Positions 1 through 8,858 of a stretch of 64,000 nt of DNA are shown one piece after another. The stretch's first letter is position 1. The number at the start of each line of letters is the position of its first letter. Origin of the DNA: Deltaproteobacteria bacterium. GTDB lineage: Bacteria > Myxococcota_A > Polyangia > Haliangiales > Haliangiaceae. The stretch is from positions 1-64,000 of the forward strand of contig JAIOQA010000154.1 in assembly GCA_021413675.1 (NCBI GenBank), in the 5' to 3' direction. The notes beneath the pieces were generated by a model. It worked only from the letters and a program-made list of their open reading frames with translations. It was not told the DNA's origin and made no database searches. A program made the position numbers and the translations under genes.

Positions 1-309
1 GCGCAGCGCGGTGAGCGAGATGCGCGCCCCGCTCCGCTCGATCGCCGCGGCGAGGTGCGCGTCGCGGAGCTGGCCCGCGCGATACGCGTCACGGTACCAG
101 GCGCGGGGCATCAGGAGCTGCGCGCCGCTGACCGACGCGAGCGAGGCGGCGACCTCGGGCAGCGGGCGGTCGATCTGCGGCCAGAACGGATTCACGGCGA
201 TGAAGCGATCGAGCGGCCAGGTCGGCGCGATCCGCGCGCACGCCCGGGCGATCGCGTCGGCGAGATCCGGGGCCGGGCTGGTGCGGTTCGCGGGCGATGG
301 GACGGTCAT
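1..309 (-). CDS. dabA: DabA, inorganic carbon transporter subunit (DUF2309), 5' part only
   Basis: The first 103 residues of DabA are present; the gene runs off the left edge. DabA is the cytoplasmic zinc-containing, beta-carbonic-anhydrase-like partner of the membrane protein DabB, and together they accumulate bicarbonate using the proton gradient. The recognisable stretch is PLDRFIAVNPFW at about residues 32-43, typical of the DUF2309/YbcC N-terminus. The zinc ligands lie beyond the window. The ATG start sits 2 bases after the dabB stop, so the two genes form one operon. Family assignment is by sight and fits the neighbour well. Confidence 0.88.
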   Translation of the reverse strand, partial: MTVPSPANRTSPAPDLADAIARACARIAPTWPLDRFIAVNPFWPQIDRPLPEVAASLASVSGAQLLMPRAWYRDAYRAGQLRDAHLAAAIERSGARISLTALR

Positions 310-311
310 GG

Positions 312-1880
312 TCAGGCCTCCCCGTGAGCTTCGAGGGTGATGACGCGCGGCGCCTCGGATCGCGGCAGGCGAGGCGGCCAGACGCGGAAGGTCAGGCGGG
401 TGAAGAGCTCGTCCAGATACAGCCCGGCGAAGAGCCAGGGGTAGAGGGTCTGCGCGAGGCGCCCGTCGGGACGACGCGCGAGGGTGCTCTGGACCGCGAA
501 GAGCGCGAGGAAGCCGGCGCCGACCAGCGCCCAGCCGAGCGTGTGCCACGCGCCCGAGGGCGCCGGCGGCACGAGCCGCGCGGCGACCGCGTGCCAGCCG
601 ATGTACAGCAGCGCGACGCCGACGACGCGCATCGCGAGCGCGCGGGCGCCGCCGGCGCCGGTGCTGGCGATCAGCGGGACCATCGCGAGGGCGACGAGGA
701 TCGCGAGCACGAGGGGCTCGAGGCCGCCGGCCCCAGCGAGCTCATCCGCGATGGCGAGGCCGAGCGCCGCGCCCCCGAGGGCGATCGCCGCGCTCGCGCC
801 GAGGCGCCGCCACGAGGGTCGCGGCGCTCGCGCTCGCAGCGCGTGCAAACGCCACCGATCCACGGCGGACCCGGACTCGAGGAACGCGTGGGCCTTGTAG
901 AGCGAGTGCGCGACGAGGTGGAGCAGCGCGAGGTGCCAGGCGCCGAGCCCGCACTGCACGAGCATCAGGCCCATCTGCGCGCACGTCGACCAGGCGAGCG
1001 CGACCTTGACGCTGATCCGGGTCGTCATGACGAGCGCGGCGATCAGCGCCGAGGTGAGCCCGAGCCCGACGAGGAGCAGCTGCGCCGGCGCGGCGTGCGC
1101 CATCAGCGGTGCCAGCCGGATCATCACGAAGCCGCCGATGTTGACGATGCCCGCGTGGAGGAGCGCGGACACCGGCGTCGGCGCCTCCATCACCTGGATC
1201 AGCCAGCCGTGGAACGGCAGCTGCGCCGACTTGAGGGCGACCGCGAGCACGACCAGCACCGCGGCGAGCTGCATCGACGGCGTGAGCGCCGGGGTCGCGT
1301 TCGCCCAGGCCGCGATCCGGTCGAGCTCCAGGCTACCGACGTTCGTCTGGATGAGCGCGAGGCACGTCCACAGGCACGCGTCGGCGAACCGGCTGACGAG
1401 GAACTTCTTGTGGGCCGCGATCAGCGCCGCGGGGCGGTCGGCGTAGAACGTCAGGAGCTGGTGGAGCGCGAGGCTGGTCGCGGTCCACGCGATCGCGATG
1501 ATCAGCAAGTTGTTCGCGATCACGAGGGACGTGACCGCGGCCAGCGTCAGGAGGAGCCAGCGGAGATAGCGCGCCAGCCCGGGATCGCCGTCGAGGTAGG
1601 TGCGCGAGTACCGGATGATCACGAGCCCGATGCCCGCGACCAGGAGCAGCATCGCGCAGGTGACGGCGTCGACGCGCACGCCCAACCTGGGCGCGGCGCC
1701 CGGCGCGAGCGCGGTGCCGACGGTGACGAGCAGCGCCAGCCCGAGGGCCACGGCGCCGACGCGGGCGGCGCGGGTCGCCGACCGCGGGGACGGCGGGGCG
1801 AGCGCGGCGACGACGAGGATCGCGGGGACGGCGAGCGCCAGGCCAGGCACCACGAGCGGCCACTGCTCGAGTGGGTTCAT
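312..1880 (-). CDS. dabB: DabB, NuoL/MrpA-like proton-conducting subunit
   Basis: This 522-residue, almost wholly hydrophobic protein belongs to the complex I/Mrp antiporter family. The family signature KSAQLPFHGWLIQVMEAPTP followed by VSALLHAG is clear near the middle. It would form the proton channel that powers DabA. The ATG giving MNPLEQWPLVVPGLALAV was chosen because it begins just before the first membrane helix; the frame stays open upstream into the promoter region but that part looks non-coding. dabA follows 2 bases downstream, which distinguishes it from a stray NuoL. Confidence 0.87.
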   Translation of the reverse strand: MNPLEQWPLVVPGLALAVPAILVVAALAPPSPRSATRAARVGAVALGLALLVTVGTALAPGAAPRLGVRVDAVTCAMLLLVAGIGLVIIRYSRTYLDGDPGLARYLRWLLLTLAAVTSLVIANNLLIIAIAWTATSLALHQLLTFYADRPAALIAAHKKFLVSRFADACLWTCLALIQTNVGSLELDRIAAWANATPALTPSMQLAAVLVVLAVALKSAQLPFHGWLIQVMEAPTPVSALLHAGIVNIGGFVMIRLAPLMAHAAPAQLLLVGLGLTSALIAALVMTTRISVKVALAWSTCAQMGLMLVQCGLGAWHLALLHLVAHSLYKAHAFLESGSAVDRWRLHALRARAPRPSWRRLGASAAIALGGAALGLAIADELAGAGGLEPLVLAILVALAMVPLIASTGAGGARALAMRVVGVALLYIGWHAVAARLVPPAPSGAWHTLGWALVGAGFLALFAVQSTLARRPDGRLAQTLYPWLFAGLYLDELFTRLTFRVWPPRLPRSEAPRVITLEAHGEA

Positions 1881-1953
1881 GCCGGTACGTGTACGCGATC
1901 GACGTAGTTCTTCAAAAACACATTCTTTGGCTGATAATGTTCGCGATAAGCGA
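1881..1953. promoter_or_regulatory. Divergent promoter region between dabB and the LysR gene
   Basis: This 73-base gap separates two divergent genes and is clearly more AT-rich than its surroundings, especially 1908-1940. A palindrome, TTCGC-N5-GCGAA (1940-1954), contains a T-N11-A LysR-type box (1941-1953) and touches the ATG of the regulator gene. By analogy with LysR family members, the regulator probably binds here to control dabBA and itself. That is inference from position and symmetry. Confidence 0.55.
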
Positions 1954-2892
1954 ATGATCGTCTCGGTCGAGCAGGTCAACTTCCACCACCTCCGCTACTT
2001 CTGGGCGGTCGCCCGGGACGGCAACCTGACCCGCACCGCGGCGCGGCTGCGGGTCGCGCAGTCGGCGCTGTCGGCGCAGATCCGCCTGCTCGAGGATCAG
2101 CTGGGCGAGGCGCTGTTCGCCCGCGAAGGGCGCCGGCTGGCGCTCACCGAGGCCGGGACGATCGCGCTCGCGTACGCGGACGAGATCTTCACCGCGGGCG
2201 GCGAGCTGGTCGCGACCCTCGCGCGGGGGCGGCGCCGCGAGCAGGTGCTGCGCGTCGGCGCGGTCGCGACGCTCTCGCGCAACTTCCAGGAGTCGTTCAT
2301 CACACCGCTGCTCGCGGAGCCCGACGTGCGCCTGTGCCTCGAGGCCGGCGCGCTCGATGACCTGCTGGTCCGGCTACAGGCCCACGCGCTCGACGTGGTG
2401 CTCGCGAACCGGCCGCCCGTGCGCGAGCCGGAGCGCCGGCTGCGCTGTCGCCGCATCGCGCACCAGCCGGTCAGCATCGTCGGTGCGCGCCGGCGCAAGG
2501 CGTTCCGCTTTCCCGCGAGCCTGGCCAACGAGCCGATGATCGTCCCGGGCCCCGAGAGCGACATCCGCTCGGCGTTCGACGCGCTGTGCGAGCAGCGCGG
2601 CGTGCGCGTGCGGGTCCTCGCCGAGGTCGACGACATGGCCACGATGCGCCTCCTGGCGCGCGACGCGCACGCGCTGACGCTGGTGCCCTCGGTCGTGGTG
2701 CGTGACGAGCTCCGGAGCGGCGTGCTGCACGAGCACTGCGTCGTGCCCGAGCTGTTCGAGAGCTTCTACGCCATCACGATCGCGCGGACGTTCCCGCACC
2801 CGCTCCTGCGGTCGCTGCTCGTGCGCGACGAGGACGAGCTCCTCGCGATGGCGCCGCGCGGTCGCGCGCGCGCGGTCAGTCGTCGGAGGTGA
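1954..2892 (+). CDS. LysR-type transcriptional regulator, NhaR-like
   Basis: A 312-residue LysR protein. The N-terminal winged helix-turn-helix begins VNFHHLRYFWAVARDGN, continues through TAARLRVAQSALSAQIRLLE and ends with LFAREGRRLALTEAG. The YADEIFTAGGEL segment after it resembles NhaR, the activator of sodium/proton antiporter genes. The rest is the usual effector-binding domain. The ATG at 1954 was chosen because it places the HTH at the normal distance from the N-terminus. Divergence from dabBA suggests it senses a signal linked to carbon or ion supply. Its last 17 bases overlap the convergent lipoprotein gene. Confidence 0.85.
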   Translation: MIVSVEQVNFHHLRYFWAVARDGNLTRTAARLRVAQSALSAQIRLLEDQLGEALFAREGRRLALTEAGTIALAYADEIFTAGGELVATLARGRRREQVLRVGAVATLSRNFQESFITPLLAEPDVRLCLEAGALDDLLVRLQAHALDVVLANRPPVREPERRLRCRRIAHQPVSIVGARRRKAFRFPASLANEPMIVPGPESDIRSAFDALCEQRGVRVRVLAEVDDMATMRLLARDAHALTLVPSVVVRDELRSGVLHEHCVVPELFESFYAITIARTFPHPLLRSLLVRDEDELLAMAPRGRARAVSRRR

Positions 2893-3223
2893 CGCCGACC
2901 AGCAGCTGCGAGCCGACCGCCTGCAGGTGCAGCGTCCACGAGCCGCCGACGTTGTCGGAGCCGAGCGTCTCGCGCGCGACCTCGCGGCCGTCGACCAGCA
3001 CGATCTGCTCGCCGTCGCCGACCTCGCGGTAGTCGGACATCGCCGCGGGCGCGACCGCCGCGAAGTCGGCGGTCCCGAACTGCACGCGGTGCACGGCGCC
3101 GGTCTCGTTGGCGACCGAGACCATCTTCGGCGGCCCGTCGTCGGAGTCGGCGCAGGCGCCGAGCGAGGCGAGCGAGGTCACGAACAGGAACGGCAAGAGG
3201 CGGAAGGTCGAGGAGAGGCGCAT
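2876..3223 (-). CDS. Small putative lipoprotein, unknown function
   Basis: A 115-residue protein with a lipoprotein signal: a basic start (MRLSSTFR), a hydrophobic stretch and a Cys after SLASLGA. The mature part of about 90 residues has no family I recognise; it looks like a small beta-rich domain with alternating hydrophobic residues (WTLHLQAVGSQLLVGV near the C-terminus). It is convergent with the LysR gene and overlaps its 3' end by 17 bases. GAGGAGAGGC-like sequence before the ATG is a plausible ribosome binding site. Confidence 0.65.
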   Translation of the reverse strand: MRLSSTFRLLPFLFVTSLASLGACADSDDGPPKMVSVANETGAVHRVQFGTADFAAVAPAAMSDYREVGDGEQIVLVDGREVARETLGSDNVGGSWTLHLQAVGSQLLVGVTSDD

Positions 3224-3415
3224 GGCGATCGCTTGAGCACGCGGCGGGCCAGCGCGCGTGCGCCGCGGGATCGCGGCTCTGGCGCGCGCGGAGGGCGAGG
3301 CATCAACGCGCGGTCACACCACAGCGCGCGGCGCGGCGTGCACAGCGGCGCGCGCTGCCGGGGCTTGCCACGTGCTGTGGGGGCGGAGACACCAGGCGTG
3401 CCGGCGGGCTAGGAG

Positions 3416-3931
3416 TCAGCCGCGCGATCGCGAGGACGCCTTCGCCTTCGTCTTCGTCTTCGCCTTCGTCATCGTCTTCGCGACGTGGGGCGTTGCCTTC
3501 GCTGGCTTCGCGGGCCTCGCGCGCTTCGCCGGTGGCGGCACGATCGTCGTCGGCGCCTTCTTCCGCGGCGCGCGCGGATCCTTCGGCGGCAGCGTCGCGA
3601 CGAAGCCGGTGGTCCGCGCGATCCAGCGCTTCACCTGGGCGACCGTCGCGCAGCCGCGCGGCAGCACCGCCGCGAAGCCGCGCATCGTGCGGCCGCCCAT
3701 CACCATCGGCACGACGTCGGGCTCGGCGAGGGCGGCGTCGTGGGTGTCGCGGCCCACGCGCACCATCATGCCGCCGCTCGCGATGCCGGCGAAGCCCGGC
3801 GTCAGCGTGCCGACGAACATGTGGCCGTCGAGCAGGAACGCGATGCCGCCGAACATGACGCGCTCCTCGACGCCCGCGCGTCCACCGAGCGCGGCGCGGA
3901 TCCGTGCGGCCAGCTCGTCCTTGTAGGCCAT
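3416..3931 (-). CDS. TfoX N-terminal domain protein with basic C-terminal tail
   Basis: A 171-residue protein. Residues 1-110 match the TfoX N-terminal domain: ERVMFGGIAFLLDGHMFVG is the typical core, followed by the MVMGGRTMRGFAAV segment. TfoX in gamma-proteobacteria links to competence, but stand-alone N-domain proteins such as this have no settled role. The last 60 residues are a low-complexity Lys/Ala/Pro/Thr tail (TKAKTKTKAKASSRSRG), the kind found on DNA-associated proteins; nucleic-acid binding is inference. The ATG lies 2 bases beyond the stop of the PRPP synthetase gene, so they are co-transcribed. Confidence 0.8.
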   Translation of the reverse strand: MAYKDELAARIRAALGGRAGVEERVMFGGIAFLLDGHMFVGTLTPGFAGIASGGMMVRVGRDTHDAALAEPDVVPMVMGGRTMRGFAAVLPRGCATVAQVKRWIARTTGFVATLPPKDPRAPRKKAPTTIVPPPAKRARPAKPAKATPHVAKTMTKAKTKTKAKASSRSRG

Positions 3932-3933
3932 CG

Positions 3934-4830
3934 TCAGCTCGCGAGCATCGCGCGCGCCGCCTCGGCGAGCGCGTCGTCGACCTCGATCGCGTTCGAGGCG
4001 TGGGCGATCGTGTTGCACGTGACGATCCGCGCCGCGCCCGCGGCCAGCAGATCGGCGTGGGCGCCATCCGCGAACACGCCGTGGATGCCGACGCACACCG
4101 GCGCGGCCGCACCCGCGGCGCGCACCGCGACGACCGTCTCGATCATCGTGCGCGCGGTCGAGATGATGTCGTCGACCAAGACCGGCGTGCGATCGCGATG
4201 CGCATCGAGCTGCGGCGCGGTGACCGAGACGTCGCGGTCGCCGCGGCGGGTCTTCTCGAGCACGACGCACGGCGCGTCGCAGTCGCGCGCCACCGCGAGG
4301 GCCCACTGCTCGCTCTCGGCATCCGGCCCGACGATCACCGGCCGCGGCACCTCGCGCCGGATCCACGCCGCGATCGCCGGCGCCGCCCGCGCGACCTTCG
4401 TCGGGATGCGGTAGATCTGATCGAGCGAGGCCAGGCGGTGCAGGTGCGGATCGACGGTGGCGAGCCAGTCGACCGTGCGCGACATGAGCGCCGCGAAGTA
4501 GGTCGCGGTGACGCCCTCGCCGGGGTGGAAGCGCGCGTCCTGGCGCATGAACGACAGGTACGGCGCGACCAGGCCGACGCGCTTCGCGCCGAGATCGCGC
4601 GCGGTGGCGGCCAGGAACAGGAGCGGCAGCAGCTTGTCGCCGGGCTGATCGAGACCGCCGACCAGCACGACCTCGCGATCGACGACCGGCGAGTCGATGC
4701 GGACGTAGACCTCGCCGTCGGGGAACTGCCGCACCAGCACGTCGGCCCGCTCGCCGCCGAGCCGCTCGACCAGCCGCTGCGCGTGGCGCTCGCCGCCGGG
4801 AATCGCGATCACGACGGGCGGTGCCAGCAC
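3934..4830 (-). CDS. prs: Ribose-phosphate pyrophosphokinase family protein
   Basis: A 298-residue PRPP synthetase homologue, which would transfer pyrophosphate from ATP to ribose 5-phosphate, feeding nucleotide, His and Trp synthesis. Visible features are the RQFPDGEVYVRI segment, the APYLSFMRQDARF region, a KTRR catalytic-loop piece and the PRPP-binding loop VLVDDIISTARTM. It is somewhat shorter than the usual 310-320 residues and resembles the archaeal or class-variant forms, so it may be a second, specialised copy. Translation probably starts at GTG 4830; no ATG exists near the conserved N-terminus. Confidence 0.85.
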   Translation of the reverse strand: MLAPPVVIAIPGGERHAQRLVERLGGERADVLVRQFPDGEVYVRIDSPVVDREVVLVGGLDQPGDKLLPLLFLAATARDLGAKRVGLVAPYLSFMRQDARFHPGEGVTATYFAALMSRTVDWLATVDPHLHRLASLDQIYRIPTKVARAAPAIAAWIRREVPRPVIVGPDAESEQWALAVARDCDAPCVVLEKTRRGDRDVSVTAPQLDAHRDRTPVLVDDIISTARTMIETVVAVRAAGAAAPVCVGIHGVFADGAHADLLAAGAARIVTCNTIAHASNAIEVDDALAEAARAMLAS

Positions 4831-4842
4831 GCCTCGATTCTA

Positions 4843-5421
4843 TCAGCTCGGCGTGGCGCTGGGATCGCGCGCGACGGCCGCGAGGTGGTCGAGCGCGCGG
4901 CGGCTCGCGTCAACCTGCATCGCGCGCACGATCGGCGCGAACAGCCTCGCGAGCCGCGTGCCCGGCCGACTCCAGCTGCGCAGCGCCACCCGGACGCGGC
5001 CGGTCGCCAGGTGCTTCTCGACGGAGAAGGTCTCCTCCCCGAGCTCGGGATGCCCGACCAGGGTGCGATACGTGAACCCGGCGCGCGCCCAGTCGCCGTC
5101 GACCCGGTCGAACACGTCGGTCACGCGCGCCGCGAAGAACAGCCGCACGATCCGGAACCGCACGAAGTGCACCCCGACCGCGTCACCGACCGCCACCGGC
5201 TCCCGATCGAGCACGCCGGCGACGAGCGACGGTGGGAAGATCGAATACCGGAGGATCGACGTCTGCACGGTCCGGAACACCGGCCCTGGCCCCCCCGGTG
5301 GCTCGGTGCCGACGTCGCGCTCGTACACGTCCTCGTGCTCGCGCCCGGTGCGGGTCACGTCGACGAACGGACGGTCGCGCCAGCGGTCGAGCCGCGGTCT
5401 CCGGACGACGAGGATGTCCAC
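4843..5421 (-). CDS. DUF1990 family protein
   Basis: A 192-residue cytoplasmic protein of the DUF1990 family. Characteristic segments are FTYRTLVGHPELGEETFSVE and the later SWSRPGTRLARLFAPIVR, which closely match the family's conserved C-terminal half. Function is unknown for the family. The start is GTG (VDILVVRRP). It lies 10 bases after the preceding hydrolase gene and 12 bases before the PRPP synthetase gene, so it belongs to the same minus-strand transcription unit, but those neighbours do not suggest a shared pathway. Confidence 0.8.
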   Translation of the reverse strand: MDILVVRRPRLDRWRDRPFVDVTRTGREHEDVYERDVGTEPPGGPGPVFRTVQTSILRYSIFPPSLVAGVLDREPVAVGDAVGVHFVRFRIVRLFFAARVTDVFDRVDGDWARAGFTYRTLVGHPELGEETFSVEKHLATGRVRVALRSWSRPGTRLARLFAPIVRAMQVDASRRALDHLAAVARDPSATPS

Positions 5422-5431
5422 GCGCGAGCGG

Positions 5432-6229
5432 CTACAGCGCCTTCAGGTGCGTGAGCCGCAGCAGCTTCGGGATGACCTTGCCGCTGGTCACGATCTCCAT
5501 GTGGCCGTACTGCGAGCGAATGTAGAGCAGCCGCGAGCGGCGCTCGCGCTTGGTGAAGGCGCCCGACGGCATCTTGTCGCGCACCGACGCGAACGGGTAC
5601 TTCTTGGCGAAGCCCTGCGACGCCACCGCGGTGTCCGAGCCGACGACGATCAGCTTGTGCTCGTCGGCGCGCTTGCCGGTCGCGATGTACTCGTCGAAGG
5701 CCTTCTCACCGCCGTAGAGCGCGTCGAGCAGGATGATCTGCTCGATCAGGCGGTGATCGGTCCACTGCATGACGGTGCGGAACGCGCCCGAGTGCCCCAT
5801 GACGATCGTCGGGCCGTCGGGGATGCGGATGTTGGCCTGGGCCAGCGCCTTGCGCAGGTCGGTCAGCGCGGGCCACTTCACCGACTCGTCGTTGTTGCTG
5901 GGTGCGTCGGGCACCACGAACAGCGCGTTCGGGTTGCTCTGGCGGACCGGCTTCGCGAGCTTGTGGTCGCGCCAGGCGCCGTCGGCGTCGGTCCAGTAGC
6001 CGTGGACGTAGACCACCGTGCCGGCGGTCGCGCGATCGTAGCCGGCGGGGATCCACACGTGGACCGCGCCCTCGGCGGTCTTGATCCGCCAGTGGGTGCC
6101 GCCCTCGACCTTGTCCTCGGTCTTCTCGAGGCGGTGCGAGGCGTGCTCCTCGGAGGCCTTGCGCTTGGCCGCGGCGGGCCCACCGACGAAGCCGACGAGC
6201 GCGAGCGGTGCGAGCCAGCGACGATTCAT
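5432..6229 (-). CDS. Secreted alpha/beta hydrolase-like protein
   Basis: A 265-residue protein with an N-terminal signal (MNRRWLAPLALVGFVGGPAAA). The body has alpha/beta-hydrolase features: the TVVYVHGYWTDADGAW oxyanion-region strand and the nucleophile elbow GHSGAF (G-H-S-G). A C-terminal His in YGHMEIVTSGKV could complete the triad. The substrate is unknown. The start ATG overlaps the stop of the upstream gene in an ATGA arrangement, suggesting translational coupling and possibly a shared periplasmic function. Confidence 0.75.
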   Translation of the reverse strand: MNRRWLAPLALVGFVGGPAAAKRKASEEHASHRLEKTEDKVEGGTHWRIKTAEGAVHVWIPAGYDRATAGTVVYVHGYWTDADGAWRDHKLAKPVRQSNPNALFVVPDAPSNNDESVKWPALTDLRKALAQANIRIPDGPTIVMGHSGAFRTVMQWTDHRLIEQIILLDALYGGEKAFDEYIATGKRADEHKLIVVGSDTAVASQGFAKKYPFASVRDKMPSGAFTKRERRSRLLYIRSQYGHMEIVTSGKVIPKLLRLTHLKAL

Positions 6230-7398
6230 GGCGCTCCGGGCGTGGTCAGCATGAGGTGGACGTGGCCCGCCGAGTCGGGGTAGCCGAACCGGAACGGCAG
6301 CTTGCGCTTCGGCTGCGACTTCCACAGCTTGCGGAACGCGTCGTTGTCGTTCTCCGAGGCGCCGAGGTAGCTGCCATCGAACGAGCCGTAGGTGGTCTGG
6401 ACCAGCCCGGCCTTCTTCGCGAACCGCGGCGGGATGCCGGTCGAATCGGACGCCATGAACACCAGATGCGCGATCAGGTAGTCCCGGATGACCTTGAAGT
6501 CGGAGAGCCACAGCAGATAGCTGGCGGCCTTCGTGATCACCGCCACCTTGCCCTTGGCCTCGAGGTGCGCGAGCAGCGGCGAGCCCTTGAGCTTGTCGTC
6601 GGCGAGGTTGGCCGAGAAGTGGCGATGGACGATGAGCGGCGCCGACGCCACGCCCTTCTTGCGGAAGGTGAGCTCCATGTTGTCGTAGGCGCGCGAGTAG
6701 TCGGTGTCGACCCAGCTGCCCTTGATCTTCTTGGCCTTCTCGTCGGCGAGCGCGGTGATGTCGGCGTCGGTCAGGTAGATGACCGCGCCGTCGGGGCCGA
6801 GCTTGAAGTAGCGCAAGGACACCGGCTCGTAGCCGGTCGCGACCAGGCCGGTCATGAAGTACGCGAGCTGGCCGGGGATCGGGCCGCGCTCGAGCTTCAT
6901 CATGTTGGTCGAGGCCGAGTCGTTGTTGACCAGGAGCCCGCGGATCGAGTCGCGGAACAGCCGCAGCGACGACTTCAGGTGGCGCGCGTCGAGGCCGGCC
7001 AGCCGGGTCGGATCGCCCGGGTGCTCGAGCGACATCGTCGTGATCTCGCGCGCATCCGGGTAGACCGTGAGCGCCGAGACCAGGTCGCCGCCGCCGAACG
7101 GGTACACCACCGTGGTCGGCAGGCCCTTCGGCCGGACCTCGCCGAAAAACGCCGACGCCGGGGTCAGGTACTTGGTCTCGAACTTCGTCAGCCGCTCGCG
7201 CATCTCCTTGCAGTGCGCGTCGACGATCTTCGCGTCGAAGCCGGGCGGCACCGGGCCGTCATCGGCGCAGGCCACCACCCGGTAGAACAGGCGGGCGTCG
7301 CTCGCGAAGTCCCGGCCCGCGGCGGCATCGGCGCGGGCGACGCGCGGCGCAGCGGCCGCGAGCGCGGCGAGGACGACCAACCGGCGAAACATGCTCAT
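6226..7398 (-). CDS. Secreted protein of unknown function, coupled to a hydrolase
   Basis: A 390-residue exported protein; signal peptide MSMFRRLVVLAALAAAAPRVARA. I do not recognise the family. It contains segments such as VVYPFGGGDLVSALTVYPDA, GYEPVSLRYF and FRFGYPDSAGHVHLMLTTPG, and is moderately rich in Lys, unlike most proteins here. Two ATGs (7398 and 7392) are possible; the first is used. Its stop overlaps the start of the following alpha/beta-hydrolase gene by 4 bases, so the pair is probably made together, perhaps acting on one extracellular substrate (inference). Confidence 0.65.
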   Translation of the reverse strand: MSMFRRLVVLAALAAAAPRVARADAAAGRDFASDARLFYRVVACADDGPVPPGFDAKIVDAHCKEMRERLTKFETKYLTPASAFFGEVRPKGLPTTVVYPFGGGDLVSALTVYPDAREITTMSLEHPGDPTRLAGLDARHLKSSLRLFRDSIRGLLVNNDSASTNMMKLERGPIPGQLAYFMTGLVATGYEPVSLRYFKLGPDGAVIYLTDADITALADEKAKKIKGSWVDTDYSRAYDNMELTFRKKGVASAPLIVHRHFSANLADDKLKGSPLLAHLEAKGKVAVITKAASYLLWLSDFKVIRDYLIAHLVFMASDSTGIPPRFAKKAGLVQTTYGSFDGSYLGASENDNDAFRKLWKSQPKRKLPFRFGYPDSAGHVHLMLTTPGAP

Positions 7399-7457
7399 TA
7401 CTAGATCGAGACGCGCGGACCGGGGCAACTTATTCGACGCCGCGGTGGCTTTCCTGC

Positions 7458-8858
7458 TCACCCCGCGGGCGCCGGGTTCAACCAGTCCCCGCCGACCAGG
7501 CGGTGGGGGTCGAGCTCGGCCTTCAGGGCGCGGAGCCGTTGCCCGGCCGCCCCGAGCTGATGATCGATCAGCGCCGGGTCGCCGAGATCGATCGACATGA
7601 AGTACAGATGCGCGCCGTCCCGGACCGCGGCTGCGCCCAGCTCGCGCAGGACCGGGAGCATGGCCGCTGCCTCGCCGGGCGCCACCGACGGCCGCAGCGC
7701 GACCATCAACGCGAAGTCGCCGGGCGGGAGCGGCGCCAGCGGCAGCTTGCCGAGGTTGCGGACCAGCATCATCGCCGAGCCCAGCGGAAGCGCGCGGGTG
7801 ATGCCGTGCCGGGCGACCTGCTGCGCGATCGTGCGCCACCGCTCGAGCCCGTGAGGCAGCGGGAACGTGAGCTCCAGCGCGGGCGTCGACAGCGCGGTGT
7901 CGGTCGGGGCGTCGGCGCGCGCGTCGACGAGATCGAGGAGCCGGGGCGCGCTGATCCAGGCCGGCCGGATCAGCGCCAGGCCGGGATCGGGACCGGTCAC
8001 CCGATCGGCGAGGTTCCCGAGGTAGCCCTCGACGGTGGTCGAGAAGCCGTTGGGGTGCCAGCACACGCGGACCTGCAGGTAGTCGTAGAGCCGGTATGCC
8101 GCGATCGCCCCGGCGTCGCGCACGTAGTCATCGACCGAGCTCCACCGCACCTGCCGGCCCACCAGGACCATCGGGCGCCGCATCGTGCGGAGGGTGACCG
8201 CGGCGATGATGCCGAGCTGACCGCGCCCGGCGAGCACGAAGCCGAACAGCTCGTCGCGCGGCGTGAGGCGATGGACCTCGCCATCGGGGGTGACCACGGT
8301 CAGCGCGATCACGCCGTCGATCTGCAGGCCGTGGAGGTGCGAGGCGTCGCCAAAGCCGCCGACCGCGAGCGTGCCGCCGACCGTGGTGCGCAGGTTGTTG
8401 GTCAGGACCAGCGGCCGGCGCCCCTGCGGCGCGAGCTGCAGCACCGCGTCGCGCCAGAGCGCGCCACCCTCGAGCTCGAGCTCCTCGGCCTCGGGGCGAT
8501 CGGCGAGGATGCGCGACATCGCGGTGAGATCGATGACCGCGCCCACGCCGAGCGGCTGGCCACCCGACGAGTGGGCGGTTCCGCGAACGACGTAAGCGAC
8601 CCTCGCGTCGGCCAGGAAGCGCACGCACGCGATCAGCTGGGCGAGGTCGCGCGGGCCGAGCACGAACGCCGGGATCCGTTCCTCGAGCTTGCCGAAGTCG
8701 ACGCACGGATTCGTCTCGCTGTCGAACCGCTCGGGGGCCTCCGCGAGCAGCGCCGCGCGATCGCGTCGCTCGGGCGCCACGACGAATCCGTCGGGCCAGC
8801 GCACCGCCACGCCGTGCGTTGCGGCCCAGGTCTCGACCTCGCGGCGCCCCGGGATCAT
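7458..8858 (-). CDS. FAD-binding (PCMH/VAO-type) oxidoreductase
   Basis: A 466-residue oxidoreductase with the vanillyl-alcohol-oxidase/cytokinin-dehydrogenase layout. The N-terminal FAD-binding domain shows YVVRGTAHSSGGQPLG (pyrophosphate binding), TVGGTLAVGGFGDASHLHG and GRGQLGIIAAVTL; the C-terminal substrate domain ends DPHRLVGGDWLNPAPAG. Members oxidise alcohols, amines or lactones, with oxygen or another acceptor. The start ATG overlaps the stop of the methyltransferase gene (ATGA). No covalent-FAD His is obvious: the usual RGxGHS is RGTAHS here. Association with the RiPP-like region about 3.3 kb away is possible but unproved. Confidence 0.85.
   Translation of the reverse strand: MIPGRREVETWAATHGVAVRWPDGFVVAPERRDRAALLAEAPERFDSETNPCVDFGKLEERIPAFVLGPRDLAQLIACVRFLADARVAYVVRGTAHSSGGQPLGVGAVIDLTAMSRILADRPEAEELELEGGALWRDAVLQLAPQGRRPLVLTNNLRTTVGGTLAVGGFGDASHLHGLQIDGVIALTVVTPDGEVHRLTPRDELFGFVLAGRGQLGIIAAVTLRTMRRPMVLVGRQVRWSSVDDYVRDAGAIAAYRLYDYLQVRVCWHPNGFSTTVEGYLGNLADRVTGPDPGLALIRPAWISAPRLLDLVDARADAPTDTALSTPALELTFPLPHGLERWRTIAQQVARHGITRALPLGSAMMLVRNLGKLPLAPLPPGDFALMVALRPSVAPGEAAAMLPVLRELGAAAVRDGAHLYFMSIDLGDPALIDHQLGAAGQRLRALKAELDPHRLVGGDWLNPAPAG

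Noticed and set aside
297-1907. A 536-codon open frame on the plus strand opposite dabB
   Set aside because: The translation is Arg/Glu/Gly/Asp-rich without hydrophobic core, as expected for the antisense of a GC-rich gene; the minus strand encodes a clear NuoL-like protein.
3224-3415. Short open frames on the plus strand before the TfoX gene
   Set aside because: Composition is Arg/Ala-rich with no hydrophobic pattern or ribosome binding site; it is treated as intergenic.
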